A stretch of 64,000 nt of DNA, from assembly GCF_003967355.1 (NCBI RefSeq), contig NZ_BIFH01000014.1, forward strand, positions 124,001 through 188,000, read 5' to 3'. The stretch's first letter is position 1, and the number at the start of each line of letters is the position of its first letter. Both the position numbers and the translations under genes were made by a program. This stretch comes from Embleya hyalina. Lineage in GTDB: Bacteria; Actinomycetota; Actinomycetes; Streptomycetales; Streptomycetaceae. Of this stretch, positions 8,143-17,321 are shown piece by piece. A model generated the notes under the pieces. It saw only the letters and a list, made by a program, of their open reading frames with translations. It was not told where the DNA came from and did not search any database.

Positions 8143-11100
8143 GTGGCTGACGTGAGTGTGGGCGGTGCGGGCGGCGTGAACGGCGGCGGTGCGGGAGCCG
8201 ATCCGGAGGATGTGACCGAGTGTCGGGCCGGGGCCGGCCCGGGGGCCGCGGCGACCCGGGCCGGCTCCGAGCACGCGCCGTCGGATCCGGCGCCCGAACC
8301 GTCGGACGCTCGGGACGGCCGGCCGAAGGCCGACCCGGTGGCCCTCCTGCGCGACCAACTCGCGAGGTTGGCTCGCGGCGAGGCCCCAGAGGTCGTCGGC
8401 GGCGTGGCGCATATCGAGACCGCCGACCCGAACCACGCCGAACGTGCCCGCCGCCGCACCACGGTGGCCGCGGAAGCCGCCGAGGCCGCCGCGATTGCCG
8501 CCGCCGAAGCGGAGGCCGCCGCCGAGGCCGCGGCCGAGGCCGAGAAGGCCCGCGCCGAGGAGGCTTCCGCCGACTCGACCACTACAGAGGATCCGCCGCC
8601 CGCCCCCTCGTCGACGGCCGAGGGGGCCCATCGGGAGCCCGAGACGGGCGGCGATGCGGCGCCTCGTCGGGAGCCTGAGGCTGGTGAAGGGGCAGCGCTT
8701 CGTCGGGAGCCGGAAGCCGGTGAAGAGGCAGCGCCTCAACGAGACCCGGAAGCCGGTGAAGGGGCAGGGTCGCGCCGTGAGCCTGACGTGGGCGGCGGCG
8801 CGTCGCCTCGTCGGGAGGCCGGGAAAGGGGCTGCGCCTCGTCGGGAGCCGGAAGCCGGTGAAGGGACAGGCGTACGCCGAGAGCCTGAGGCCGGTGAAGA
8901 GGCAGCGCCTCAACGAGGCCTGGAAGCCGGTGAAGGGGCAGCGTCGCGCCGTGAGCCTGAGGCGGGCGCCGATGCGTCGCTCCGTCGGGAGCCTGAGGCT
9001 GGTGAAGGGGCAGCGCTTCGTCGGGAGCCGGAAGCCGGTGAAGGGGCAGGGTCGCGCCGTGAACCTGAGGTGGGCGGCGATGCGTCGCTTCGTCGGGATT
9101 CCGAGGTCGGTGAAGAGGCAGCGCCTCAACGAGGCCCGGAAGCCGGTGAAGGGGCAGGGTCGCGTCGAGAGCCTGAGGTGGGCGGCGATGCGTCGCTTCG
9201 TCGGGAGCCTGAGGCTGGTGAAGGGGCAGCGCCTCGTCGAGAGTCGGAAGCCGGTGGAGAGGCACGGGCGCGCCGTGAGCCTGAGGCCGGGGAAGGGGCA
9301 GCGTCTCGTCGGGAGCCGGAAGTCGGGGACGGGGCGGCGTCCCGGCGGGGGGAGGCCGGGGGCGGTGGAGAAGCGTCGGTCCTTCGGGGTGCCCGGCGCG
9401 TTCCTCGGCGCGTTCGTGACCTGGACCTTCCGCCGGATCCGGACAGTGAGGGCGTCGCGGTCGAATCCGAGGTGCCGGCTCCCGGCGACGTGGCGATGAT
9501 CGAGCCGGTTGACGAGGGTGCGGCGCTCGCTCCTCGGTCGGCGGAGCCGGTCGGCAGCGGTGATGTGCCGTTCTCGGCCGGTGAGGGCGCGGTTCGACCG
9601 CCGACCGCCGCCGACGCGATGGCCGCGACGCCGAAGCCCGTCGGCGAGGGCGCGGCGGATTCCGACGGCGAGTCGAATCGGGACTCCGCGGGTGCCGCTC
9701 GCACCGCTCGGGATCGGGCAGTGGCGGCGACGGCACCTCATCCACAACCACACGCCGCGAGCGATGCCGTCGTTGCGTCGGACGGCGACAGCGACGGGTC
9801 GGACCTGGCCGGGGGCCGTGGCGGCCTCGCTCCCGGCGGGGACGGCGGTGGGTCCCGGCGGGTGGGCGTCGCCGCGGGCGGTGGCCACGAGCGTGGGGCT
9901 TGGGGGCGGCCCGGTGTCGAGGGTGCCGCCGACCCGGGGACGGCGGAGGTGGAGCGGCGGCCGTTCGGTGTCGTGGTCGCCGATGTTGCTCGGCTGCTGC
10001 GGGCCGCCGGGGCTCCCGAGGCGATGGCTCCCCAGGTGGTCGCCGCGCTGGGGGGCGAGGCGGCGGAGTTGTTGGTGGGCGATCCGTGGGCCTTGCTCGG
10101 GGTGGCGGGGATCGCGCCGCAGCAGGCCGACCTGTTCGCGCGTGGGGCGCTTGGCGCCGGGTGGGCCGCCGACGATCCTCGGCGGGTGCGGGCGATTGTG
10201 CTCTGGCTGCTTCGACGGGCCGCTCGCCAGGGGGATACGGCGATCGAGGCCGACGCCGTTCGGGCGGCGCTCGGGCACTTCGAGGTGGGTGAGCCCGATA
10301 CCGCGTTGCGCGCCATATTGGCCGAGGGCCGGGTGATGGCCTTCGCCGCGGTGCCGCCCGCCTCCGCCGAGGCGGGCGGCGAGGAGGATGGCGACTTCGA
10401 CGAAACGGACGACGACGGCGGCGACTTCGAGGCCGACTTCGAAGAGCCCGACGAACTCGCCGCCGCCGGTGGTGTGCTGCTGGCCCTGGACGACTACGCC
10501 CTCGCGGAGGAGGCCATCGCGGAAGCGGTCGTCCGGTTGATGTCGACGGTCGAACCCCGGCCGGAGTTCGGCGACGGCAAGTTGGACCGGGTGCTGGCAT
10601 CGACCGGCGTGGTGCTCTACGCCGCGGGTCCCGGCGAGGAACCGCCCGCCGCGATTTCGGCCGTGGTGGCGAAGGTTCGTGCGGCCGGACTTCGGGTGGC
10701 CGTGGTCGCCCCGACCACCGACGGTCGGGATCGCCTCGGCGCCGGCGCGGTCGGCCTGCGCGAACTGGCCGCGATGGAACGTGGCCCGGACGGCACCCTC
10801 GAACTCGACCTCCTCGTCGTCACGGACGCGACCCTGCTCGACGTCACGGCCGCGGCGGCGATCTTCGAGGCGGTCCCCGACGGCGCCAGGCTCCTGCTGG
10901 CCGGCGACCCGGCCGGCCTCGAATCGACCGGTCCGGGACGGGTGTTCACCGACCTGGCGGCCACCGGGGCGATCCGCGCGCTGGTCGCGCCGAACGTCCC
11001 GGACGGACCCCTCGAAGCGCTCGCCGACGGCATCCGGGACGGCAAACTGCCACCGATCCGGGATCCCGAGCGCCGCGTCGTGCTGATCCCCGCCCGCACC

Positions 11101-11691
11101 GGCGAGGAAGCCGCCCATCGCTGCGCCCAGTTGGTCGCCGACTCGATTCCGAGGGCGATCGGGATCGCGGCGCGGGACGTGCTGGTCGTCGCTCCCCTGG
11201 CCACGGGGCCCGCCGGTGCGAACGCGCTCAACGCCGCCCTGAAGGCGCGGCTCAACCCGGGTTCCGGCGGCGGAGGTTCGTCGACTCCGGGCGGCATCGA
11301 CGTCGGCGACCGGGTGATCCGGGCCATAGCCGACCCGAGTTGCGGAGTGGTCCAGGGGACGGTTCGCGAACTCCTGCCCGACGGCCGGGCGGTCGTGGTT
11401 TTCGGGACGGCCGCGCCGGAGGCGGTGCAGCCGACGGAACTTCGCCACGGCTGGGCCTTGACGGCCCGTCAATCCCTGGGCGTGCGGCGGGCGGCCGCGG
11501 TGGTCGTACTGCCCGCCGAAGGCTCCGACGCCTACACCAGGGCCCTCGTGTACACGCTCGTCACCCGAGGCGAGCGCCACGTCTCGATCGTGCACGCGGC
11601 CGGTCCCGCCCTCGCCGCGGCGGTGTCCGCCGACCCGACCCGGCAGCGAACCACCCACCTGCGACAGGCGTTCGCGGAGGCGGCCGGCTGA
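8143..11691 (+). CDS. Helix-hairpin-helix, degenerate RecD2-like protein with inserted 12-aa tandem repeats
   Basis: About 1182 aa from the GTG at 8143 (upstream GTG/ATG starts cannot be excluded). Order: Gly/Ala-rich N-terminus; Ala/Glu-rich predicted coiled coil (about 95-150); 20 copies of a charged 12-residue repeat (164-401); acidic linkers; HhH-type region (about 608-670, AMAPQVVAAL...LLGVAGIAPQQADLF); RecA-like core; C-terminal UvrD_C_2-like segment ending RHGWALTARQSLG...VYTLVTRGERHVSIVHA. The core keeps GDPAGLESTGPGRVFTDL of RecD2 helicases, but the Walker A region reads AAGPGEEPPAA and Walker B reads LLVVTDATLLD, so ATP hydrolysis is doubtful. It probably binds DNA. Convergent with msiK. 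Confidence 0.8.
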   Translation: MADVSVGGAGGVNGGGAGADPEDVTECRAGAGPGAAATRAGSEHAPSDPAPEPSDARDGRPKADPVALLRDQLARLARGEAPEVVGGVAHIETADPNHAERARRRTTVAAEAAEAAAIAAAEAEAAAEAAAEAEKARAEEASADSTTTEDPPPAPSSTAEGAHREPETGGDAAPRREPEAGEGAALRREPEAGEEAAPQRDPEAGEGAGSRREPDVGGGASPRREAGKGAAPRREPEAGEGTGVRREPEAGEEAAPQRGLEAGEGAASRREPEAGADASLRREPEAGEGAALRREPEAGEGAGSRREPEVGGDASLRRDSEVGEEAAPQRGPEAGEGAGSRREPEVGGDASLRREPEAGEGAAPRRESEAGGEARARREPEAGEGAASRREPEVGDGAASRRGEAGGGGEASVLRGARRVPRRVRDLDLPPDPDSEGVAVESEVPAPGDVAMIEPVDEGAALAPRSAEPVGSGDVPFSAGEGAVRPPTAADAMAATPKPVGEGAADSDGESNRDSAGAARTARDRAVAATAPHPQPHAASDAVVASDGDSDGSDLAGGRGGLAPGGDGGGSRRVGVAAGGGHERGAWGRPGVEGAADPGTAEVERRPFGVVVADVARLLRAAGAPEAMAPQVVAALGGEAAELLVGDPWALLGVAGIAPQQADLFARGALGAGWAADDPRRVRAIVLWLLRRAARQGDTAIEADAVRAALGHFEVGEPDTALRAILAEGRVMAFAAVPPASAEAGGEEDGDFDETDDDGGDFEADFEEPDELAAAGGVLLALDDYALAEEAIAEAVVRLMSTVEPRPEFGDGKLDRVLASTGVVLYAAGPGEEPPAAISAVVAKVRAAGLRVAVVAPTTDGRDRLGAGAVGLRELAAMERGPDGTLELDLLVVTDATLLDVTAAAAIFEAVPDGARLLLAGDPAGLESTGPGRVFTDLAATGAIRALVAPNVPDGPLEALADGIRDGKLPPIRDPERRVVLIPARTGEEAAHRCAQLVADSIPRAIGIAARDVLVVAPLATGPAGANALNAALKARLNPGSGGGGSSTPGGIDVGDRVIRAIADPSCGVVQGTVRELLPDGRAVVVFGTAAPEAVQPTELRHGWALTARQSLGVRRAAAVVVLPAEGSDAYTRALVYTLVTRGERHVSIVHAAGPALAAAVSADPTRQRTTHLRQAFAEAAG
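8632..9345 (+). repeat. In-frame 36-bp tandem repeat array, 20 copies
   Basis: Twenty consecutive copies of a 36-bp unit encoding consensus REPEAGEGAAxR within the HhH/RecD2-like gene. One copy (the sixth) is shortened to 10 residues. Copies differ mainly at positions 5-11 (EAGEGAALR, EVGGDASLR, EAGEEAAPQ), and higher-order blocks of several units recur. All copies stay in frame, which argues for selection on the protein. The encoded region is charged, Gly/Ala-rich and probably disordered. Confidence 0.93.
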
Positions 11692-11695
11692 GGGC

Positions 11696-11733
11696 ACCTC
11701 GGTGCCCGGGCTCGCCGAGCCCGGGCACCGAGG

Positions 11734-11734
<1 letters not shown>
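11696..11734. terminator. Bidirectional intrinsic terminator
   Basis: A perfect 19-bp inverted repeat (arms 11696-11714 and 11716-11734, core GTGCCCGGGCTCG) with a one-base centre, placed exactly between the convergent HhH/RecD2-like gene and msiK. No U tract follows, as is usual in actinomycetes. The right arm touches the msiK stop codon. Confidence 0.85.
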
Positions 11735-12831
<1,097 letters not shown>

Positions 12832-13021
12832 GGAGTCGCGCCCCTCACCCGGCAGGAACGTGCCGGACGGTCCTAGGTAGTGGGGGTATCAGCGTGTCGG
12901 GGGAGCGGGGGCGTGGGGTCGGGGCGCGCGGACGATGTCACCCACGTGAGTGATGCCGGTGCGCCGGGTGGCACCGCAGCGGTGCGGTGCGGTGTGGTGC
13001 GGCGCGCTGCGCGCGGTGCGA

Positions 13022-13840
13022 TCAGTCCGTTTCGAGGACTTCGAAGGTGTCGCCCACGTGGAGGATGCCGGTGGTGTGGGCGGGGAGTTCGGGGACGAGG
13101 TTCTGGCCGAAGACCAGCTTCGTACCGAAGCGGCGGTGCTTGCCGAGGGCCCGGAGCGGTTCGGGGCCGCGTTCCCCGGTCCGCTGGTCGGTGGTGGTGA
13201 TGACGCAGCGCGAACACGGCTTGACCACGCGGAAGACGACGTCGCCGATCCGGATCCGACGCCAGTGGTCCTCGGCCCAGGCCTCGGGCTCGTCGATGAC
13301 CACGTTGGGGCGGAAACGGTTCATCGGCAGGGGGGATTCGATGAGAGCGTTCAGTGCTTCGAGTGACCCCGTCGTGGTCAGGAGCAGCGGAAATCCGTCC
13401 GCGAAGCTCACCCGATCGGATGAGTCCGCGAACTCTTGATCGGGCATCCGTCGGGTCGGGTCGTCCAAGTAGACGAGCCGCACATCGATGCCCAGCAGCT
13501 TCCCGAACCACGTATGCGCGTCGTCCGGGCCCACGGCGGCCTCGACCTCGTCGTTCCAGACCGTCACCGGCACGAGCCGGACCTCGGCGGGCGGCTCGAC
13601 CCGGAGTTCGTCCATCGAGGGCGCGTGGACGACCAAGCGCCCGCCGTGCTCTCGACGTACCGTCACGGTCGCGAGCAGGGGCTGCTTGCGCTGGCTGAGA
13701 AACCGTCCGGTCGTGTCCACCAACATCCAACGCCGGTCCCCGGCAAGGCCCCACGGCTCGACCACGGCCTCGGAGAGGTCGATACCACGGGTGGACTTGA
13801 TCGGGTACATGTGCAGGGAGGCGAGGTGGCGGTGGTGCAT
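13022..13840 (-). CDS. MOSC domain protein with N-terminal beta-barrel domain
   Basis: 272 aa. The N-terminal MOSC_N barrel (LHMYPIKSTRGIDLSEA, GDRRWMLVD) precedes the MOSC domain, which has the conserved RFRPNVVI and the cysteine motif KPCSRCVIT. By family, it should bind molybdenum cofactor or move sulfur (mARC/YcbX type), possibly reducing N-hydroxylated bases with a ferredoxin partner. No [2Fe-2S] domain is fused here, unlike YcbX. Monocistronic, cytoplasmic. Confidence 0.9.
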   Translation of the reverse strand: MHHRHLASLHMYPIKSTRGIDLSEAVVEPWGLAGDRRWMLVDTTGRFLSQRKQPLLATVTVRREHGGRLVVHAPSMDELRVEPPAEVRLVPVTVWNDEVEAAVGPDDAHTWFGKLLGIDVRLVYLDDPTRRMPDQEFADSSDRVSFADGFPLLLTTTGSLEALNALIESPLPMNRFRPNVVIDEPEAWAEDHWRRIRIGDVVFRVVKPCSRCVITTTDQRTGERGPEPLRALGKHRRFGTKLVFGQNLVPELPAHTTGILHVGDTFEVLETD

Positions 13841-13982
13841 GGCTTCACTGTTTCACGCCGGCCCGCGAGGGCCGACGGCGGATCGGCGTGGCGCCTCGGC
13901 TCGGGGACGGCCACGCGGGACGTACGGGTATGACGACTCTCGGAACTCGACCCGGCTCGGCGGCGCGCTCGGCGGCGTGCGC

Positions 13983-14504
13983 TCAGTAACGGGGCGGGAA
14001 TTGGCCCGGCTCGCCCATGTTCGGCACACGCGGCGCGGGAACCTGCGGCGGCTGGACGTACTGCGCGGCGTACTGCCCGGCACCCGGCTGCGACGCCTGG
14101 TGCACGGTCGGCTGCGGAGCCTGCGGCGCGGCCGGGGCCATCGACGCGTAGCCCGACATGGGCGCGTTGTTGTACTGACCGCCCCCGTACTGCGGAGCGC
14201 CGCCGTACTGCGCGGGCACCGGCAGCGGCGCGGGCAGCGCGGGCATCGGCGCGGGCGCGTTGTAGCCGTAGCCCGGGGTCGACGAGCCGTAGGCGGGCGC
14301 GGGCGACGAGTACGAGGAGGGCAGCGCCGGGAGGGCGGGGAGCGCCGGTCGTTCGCCGAAGAGCGGGTGCATGGCGAAGTCCGGGAGGGGCACGTTGAAG
14401 GGGCCGATCTCCGGCCGGCCCCGTTCGGCCACCAGCCGGTCGTAGATCGGGGTCTCCGAATACGGCGAGTAGATGCCGCCGTCATAGGCGCGAGCCGAGG
14501 TCAT
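13983..14504 (-). CDS. Proline/tyrosine-rich protein, DUF6643-like
   Basis: 173 aa. A short conserved head (MTSARAYDGGIYSPYSETPIYDRLVAERGRP, residues 1-31) is followed by a long low-complexity tail of Pro, Ala, Gly, Gln and Tyr (YGGAPQYGGGQYNN), ending FPPRY. No signal peptide or membrane segment; the tail should be disordered. The ATG at 14504 gives the head seen in streptomycete relatives. Function unknown; the 250 bp upstream holds inverted repeats at 14623-14636 and 14638-14654. Confidence 0.65.
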   Translation of the reverse strand: MTSARAYDGGIYSPYSETPIYDRLVAERGRPEIGPFNVPLPDFAMHPLFGERPALPALPALPSSYSSPAPAYGSSTPGYGYNAPAPMPALPAPLPVPAQYGGAPQYGGGQYNNAPMSGYASMAPAAPQAPQPTVHQASQPGAGQYAAQYVQPPQVPAPRVPNMGEPGQFPPRY

Positions 14505-14637
14505 GGCCGATAAGGTACGCGATTCGCGGCGCTTGCGAACCCCCTGGGTCATGACGAATTTCAGCGGGTTGCGTCTGAACTTCGTCAAGGCTTGCCAATA
14601 GCCCGTGCCGGGGTGCTTCCGCCGCCTGCGCAGGCGA

Positions 14638-14654
14638 TGTGATAGGGCGTCACA
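14638..14654. promoter_or_regulatory. TGTGA-N7-TCACA inverted repeat upstream of the proline-rich gene
   Basis: Perfect 5-bp arms TGTGA and TCACA separated by seven bases, 134 bp upstream of the start at 14504. It resembles a CRP site but the spacer is 7 rather than 6. A separate perfect 14-bp palindrome, CGCCTGCGCAGGCG, lies immediately downstream toward the gene at 14623-14636. Confidence 0.35.
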
Positions 14655-14750
14655 TTTAGGTCGATTCCGCAACCCTCGACACCCGCCGTTCACCAAGCCG
14701 ACAGGCGGGGAGAGGGCGAGGCGACGGGGGCGCCCGCGGCGAAGGAGCCC

Positions 14751-16862
14751 GATCTCGACGGGAGGCATTCGGCGCAGCCTGCGGAGGCCGATTACGGGGC
14801 GCGGCCGCCAGAGCCGGCGGGTCGGTTTCGAGGGCAGGGATCGAGCCTGGCCCGGGGCCGTCGGCCGCGATGCGCGGATGCCTGATCCGGCGGGGCCACA
14901 TTGCGATGGCAGGCGTTCGGACCCGCTTGGGGACGCCGGCTGCGATGCGAGGCCGCCGGACCTGGCGGGCCGATCTCGATGGCAGGCACTTGGACTCGCC
15001 TGGGGCGCCGGCCGGGACGCGCCGCCGCGTGACCTGGCGGGGCTGATCTCGACGGGACGTCGCGTCCTCGCTTGGGGGCGTCGGCTGCGATTCGCGGTTG
15101 CCGGACATGGCGGGGCTCACCCTGCGATGGCAGGTATTCGGACTCGCGTGGGGGTGCCGGTTGGGGTGCGCCGCCGCGTGACCCGGGGGCTGATCTCGAT
15201 GGGAGGCATTCGGCGCAGCCTGCGGAGGCCGATTACGGGGCGCGGCTGCCAGAGCCGGCGGGGCCCGGTCTGGATGGCAGGGATCGGGCCTCGCCTGGGA
15301 CGTCGGCCGCGATGCGAGGTTCCCGGACCTGGCGGGCTGATCTCGATGGGAGGCATTTGGACTTGCCTGGGGGCGCGTCGGTCGGGATGTGTCGCCGCGT
15401 GATCTGGCGGGCCCCGGTTTGGACGGCAGGGGTCGGGCCTTGCCGGGGGGTGCCGGCCGCGATGCGAGGTGGCCCGATCCGGTGGGGCCACCCTCGGCGG
15501 TAGGCATTGACTTGCCTGGGGTGCAGGCTGCGATGTGAGGTTGCCGGGCCTGGCGGGGTTGATCTCGATGGGATGCATTTGGACTTGCTTGGGATGTCGG
15601 CCGGGGCACGGTCACCTGACCCGGTGGGGCCGATTTCGACAGCAGGTCTCGTCTTGGTCTGGGGATGTCGGCTGTGGTGCGCCGCTGCGGTGACCCGGGG
15701 AGCCGATCTCGACGGCGGGCCTTGCCGGTGCCCTCGCCTGGGGGCGCTGGTCGGGGCGCCGCCGCCTGACCTGGTGGGCTCCTACCTCGACGGCAGGATG
15801 CGGGCCTCGCCGCTGGACTCCCGTCGCGCCGCTGTTCGACCGGCAGGTCTTCGGGCCGGCTGTGGGCTCGGCCTCGCTTCCGGATGCCCGCTGTGATGTA
15901 CCGCTGCCCGACCCGGCAAGCTCTCGGGTCGACCGCAGGCAACGGGCCTCGCCTGCGGATTCCCGCCGCGTTGTGCCGCCACCCGGTCCTCAAGTCGACC
16001 GTACGCCTCGGGACTTGCTTCCGGGCGTCCGTTGCGATCTGCCGCTGCTGCCCGACCCGGCGGGTCCTCGGGTCGACTGCGGGGCGGACGTCGGCTGCGA
16101 TGTGGCGTTGCCCGTTCCCCGGGCCGACCGCAGGTATCGGGCCCGCCTCGGACGCCCGTCGTGCCGCCGCCCGGTCCGGCGGGGGCCGGCCTCGACGGCG
16201 GGGCTCGGGTTCTCGCCTGCGGATACGGACTGCGATGCGCTGCTGCGGCGGACCCGGCGGGCTTCGACCTCGATCGCGGGGTTCGGGCCTTGCTCGCAGT
16301 TACCCGCTGCGGCCTGACCGGCAAGCCCTCGGGACAACCCCAGGGCCGGAGCCCCGCCCTTGGATGCCGGCCGGGATGCACCGCTGCCCGATTCGGCGGA
16401 CCCACTCCCGGGTTGACCGCCGGGCCCGACCTTGCTCCCGGACGCCCGCCGCTGCCCGGCCTGGCGGCCCCACGCCGACCGCGCGGCTCGGGCCTCGCCC
16501 CGGATGCCCGTCGCGCCGCTGCCTCGACCCGACGGACCCTCAAGCCGACTGCAGGCCTCGGGCCTCGCTTCGGGACGTCCGCCCCAGCGCTGCCTGAACC
16601 GGCGGCCCCAAGTCCACTGCGACATGGCTTCGCTCGACCTGGAGGGCCCGAATCCCGACCGCAGGTCTCCACCCGGGTGCCCGCCGCGCCGCGCCCAGCC
16701 TGACCGGGCGGGCCGCAAGTCCGACCGTACGCTGTTGGCTTCGCTCAGGACGCCCGTCGTGACGGGCTGTGGCCGGCTGACCTGGTGGCCCCGAACCCGA
16801 TCGCGGGCTGCCGGCCTCGCCCTTCGCCGCGCCGCCGCTCGGTCCGGGCCGGCCCGGCAAGC
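14751..16862. repeat. Degenerate tandem array of about 73.5-bp units
   Basis: About 2.1 kb of diverged tandem units, roughly 28 copies, most 73-74 bp long. A typical unit begins GATCTCGATGG(G/C)AGGCA and ends CC(G)GACCTGGCGGGGCT. Near-identical units at 14751 and 15192 (two mismatches in 71 bp) are 441 bp apart, exactly six times 73.5. After about 15780 the units change flavour (CTCGGGTCGACCGCAGGC...) but keep the spacing with more length scatter (58-78). Because unit length is not a multiple of three, no single frame reads through the array as a repeat protein. I treat it as non-coding. Confidence 0.8.
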
Positions 16863-17083
16863 GGCTGAAGCCAAGGCTTCCCAATCGGTACGGGCAGCAA
16901 TAACTTTGGGCGCCAAGATAGTCGAGTGGAGATCTTCCGATTGAAGACGATCTCACCGTGATATTCGGGTGGCGACGATCGAATTTGTCGAAGTTGGCTT
17001 TTGGATCGCCCGGGGCGAGGTCGCCTACCGGGAGATGATCACGGCGACGGTCGGAGTAGTGGGCAACGTCAAAATGCGAAATG

Positions 17084-17109
17084 CGCCTCGGAAGACTGCT
17101 TCCGAGGCG
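17084..17109. other. 11-bp hairpin with 4-base loop
   Basis: CGCCTCGGAAG, loop ACTG, CTTCCGAGGCG: a perfect stem-loop in the low-GC spacer. No U tract follows on either strand. It could be a terminator for transcription entering the repeat array, or chance. Confidence 0.45.
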
Positions 17110-17268
17110 ATTGACTTCGCGATTGTCAACTTCAAGATGATTGCTGCCTGATTGTGTGCTCTGGAGATTGGTTCGGCCGAGATGAGCCGTGCTGAGACGG
17201 TTGGCGGCAAGATGATTTGGCTTGAGATGGGCGATCCGGAGACGGTTGGTCCCGAGAGGCTTGCGGGA
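17100..17268 (-). pseudogene. Remnant of a pentapeptide-repeat protein
   Basis: Seven 15-bp units (17164-17268; on the + strand GAGATTGGTTCGGCC, GAGATGAGCCGTGCT and so on) translate on the minus strand to pentads each carrying a central leucine: KPLGT, NRLRI, AHLKP, NHLAA, NRLST, AHLGR, TNLQS, with weaker copies NHLEV and NRLGS after. This matches the A(D/N)LXX pattern of pentapeptide-repeat beta-solenoids. No start, no complete domain and no supporting codon bias remain, so it is called a remnant. Confidence 0.5.
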
Positions 17269-17321
17269 GGCATCGTCCTGGGCAAGAGCTTTCGGACCGG
17301 GTGTGATTCCCGGGAGAGTCG

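Larger units (their letters stand above)
16863..17321. other. Lower-GC spacer with decayed repeats, no convincing gene
   Basis: This stretch has visibly lower GC than its surroundings. It contains a 15-bp periodic tract (separate entry) and an 11-bp hairpin. A 60-residue + strand frame at 16969-17151 exists but has no family resemblance. The minus strand is open throughout and encodes a leucine-centred five-residue periodicity, best read as the remnant of a pentapeptide-repeat gene. Confidence 0.5.

Noticed and set aside
8444-9499. 351-aa + strand frame overlapping the 12-residue repeats
   Set aside because: Alternate frame of the same 36-bp repeats; the other frame joins recognisable domains on both sides.
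7645-11697. 1350-aa minus-strand open frame and other long antisense frames
   Set aside because: Antisense to the HhH/RecD2-like gene; the high GC and 36-bp repeats keep several frames open. Translation is Arg/Pro-rich without domains.
14751-16862. CRISPR array
   Set aside because: Units diverge along their whole length and have no constant repeat with variable spacers; no cas genes nearby.
14656-16916. Minus-strand frames of 445, 296 and 308 aa through the 73.5-bp array
   Set aside because: Low-complexity Arg/Pro/Ala products, no single frame follows all units, no start signals or domains.
16969-17151. 60-aa + strand frame as a small gene
   Set aside because: No ribosome site and no family; the minus strand explains the 15-bp periodicity better.
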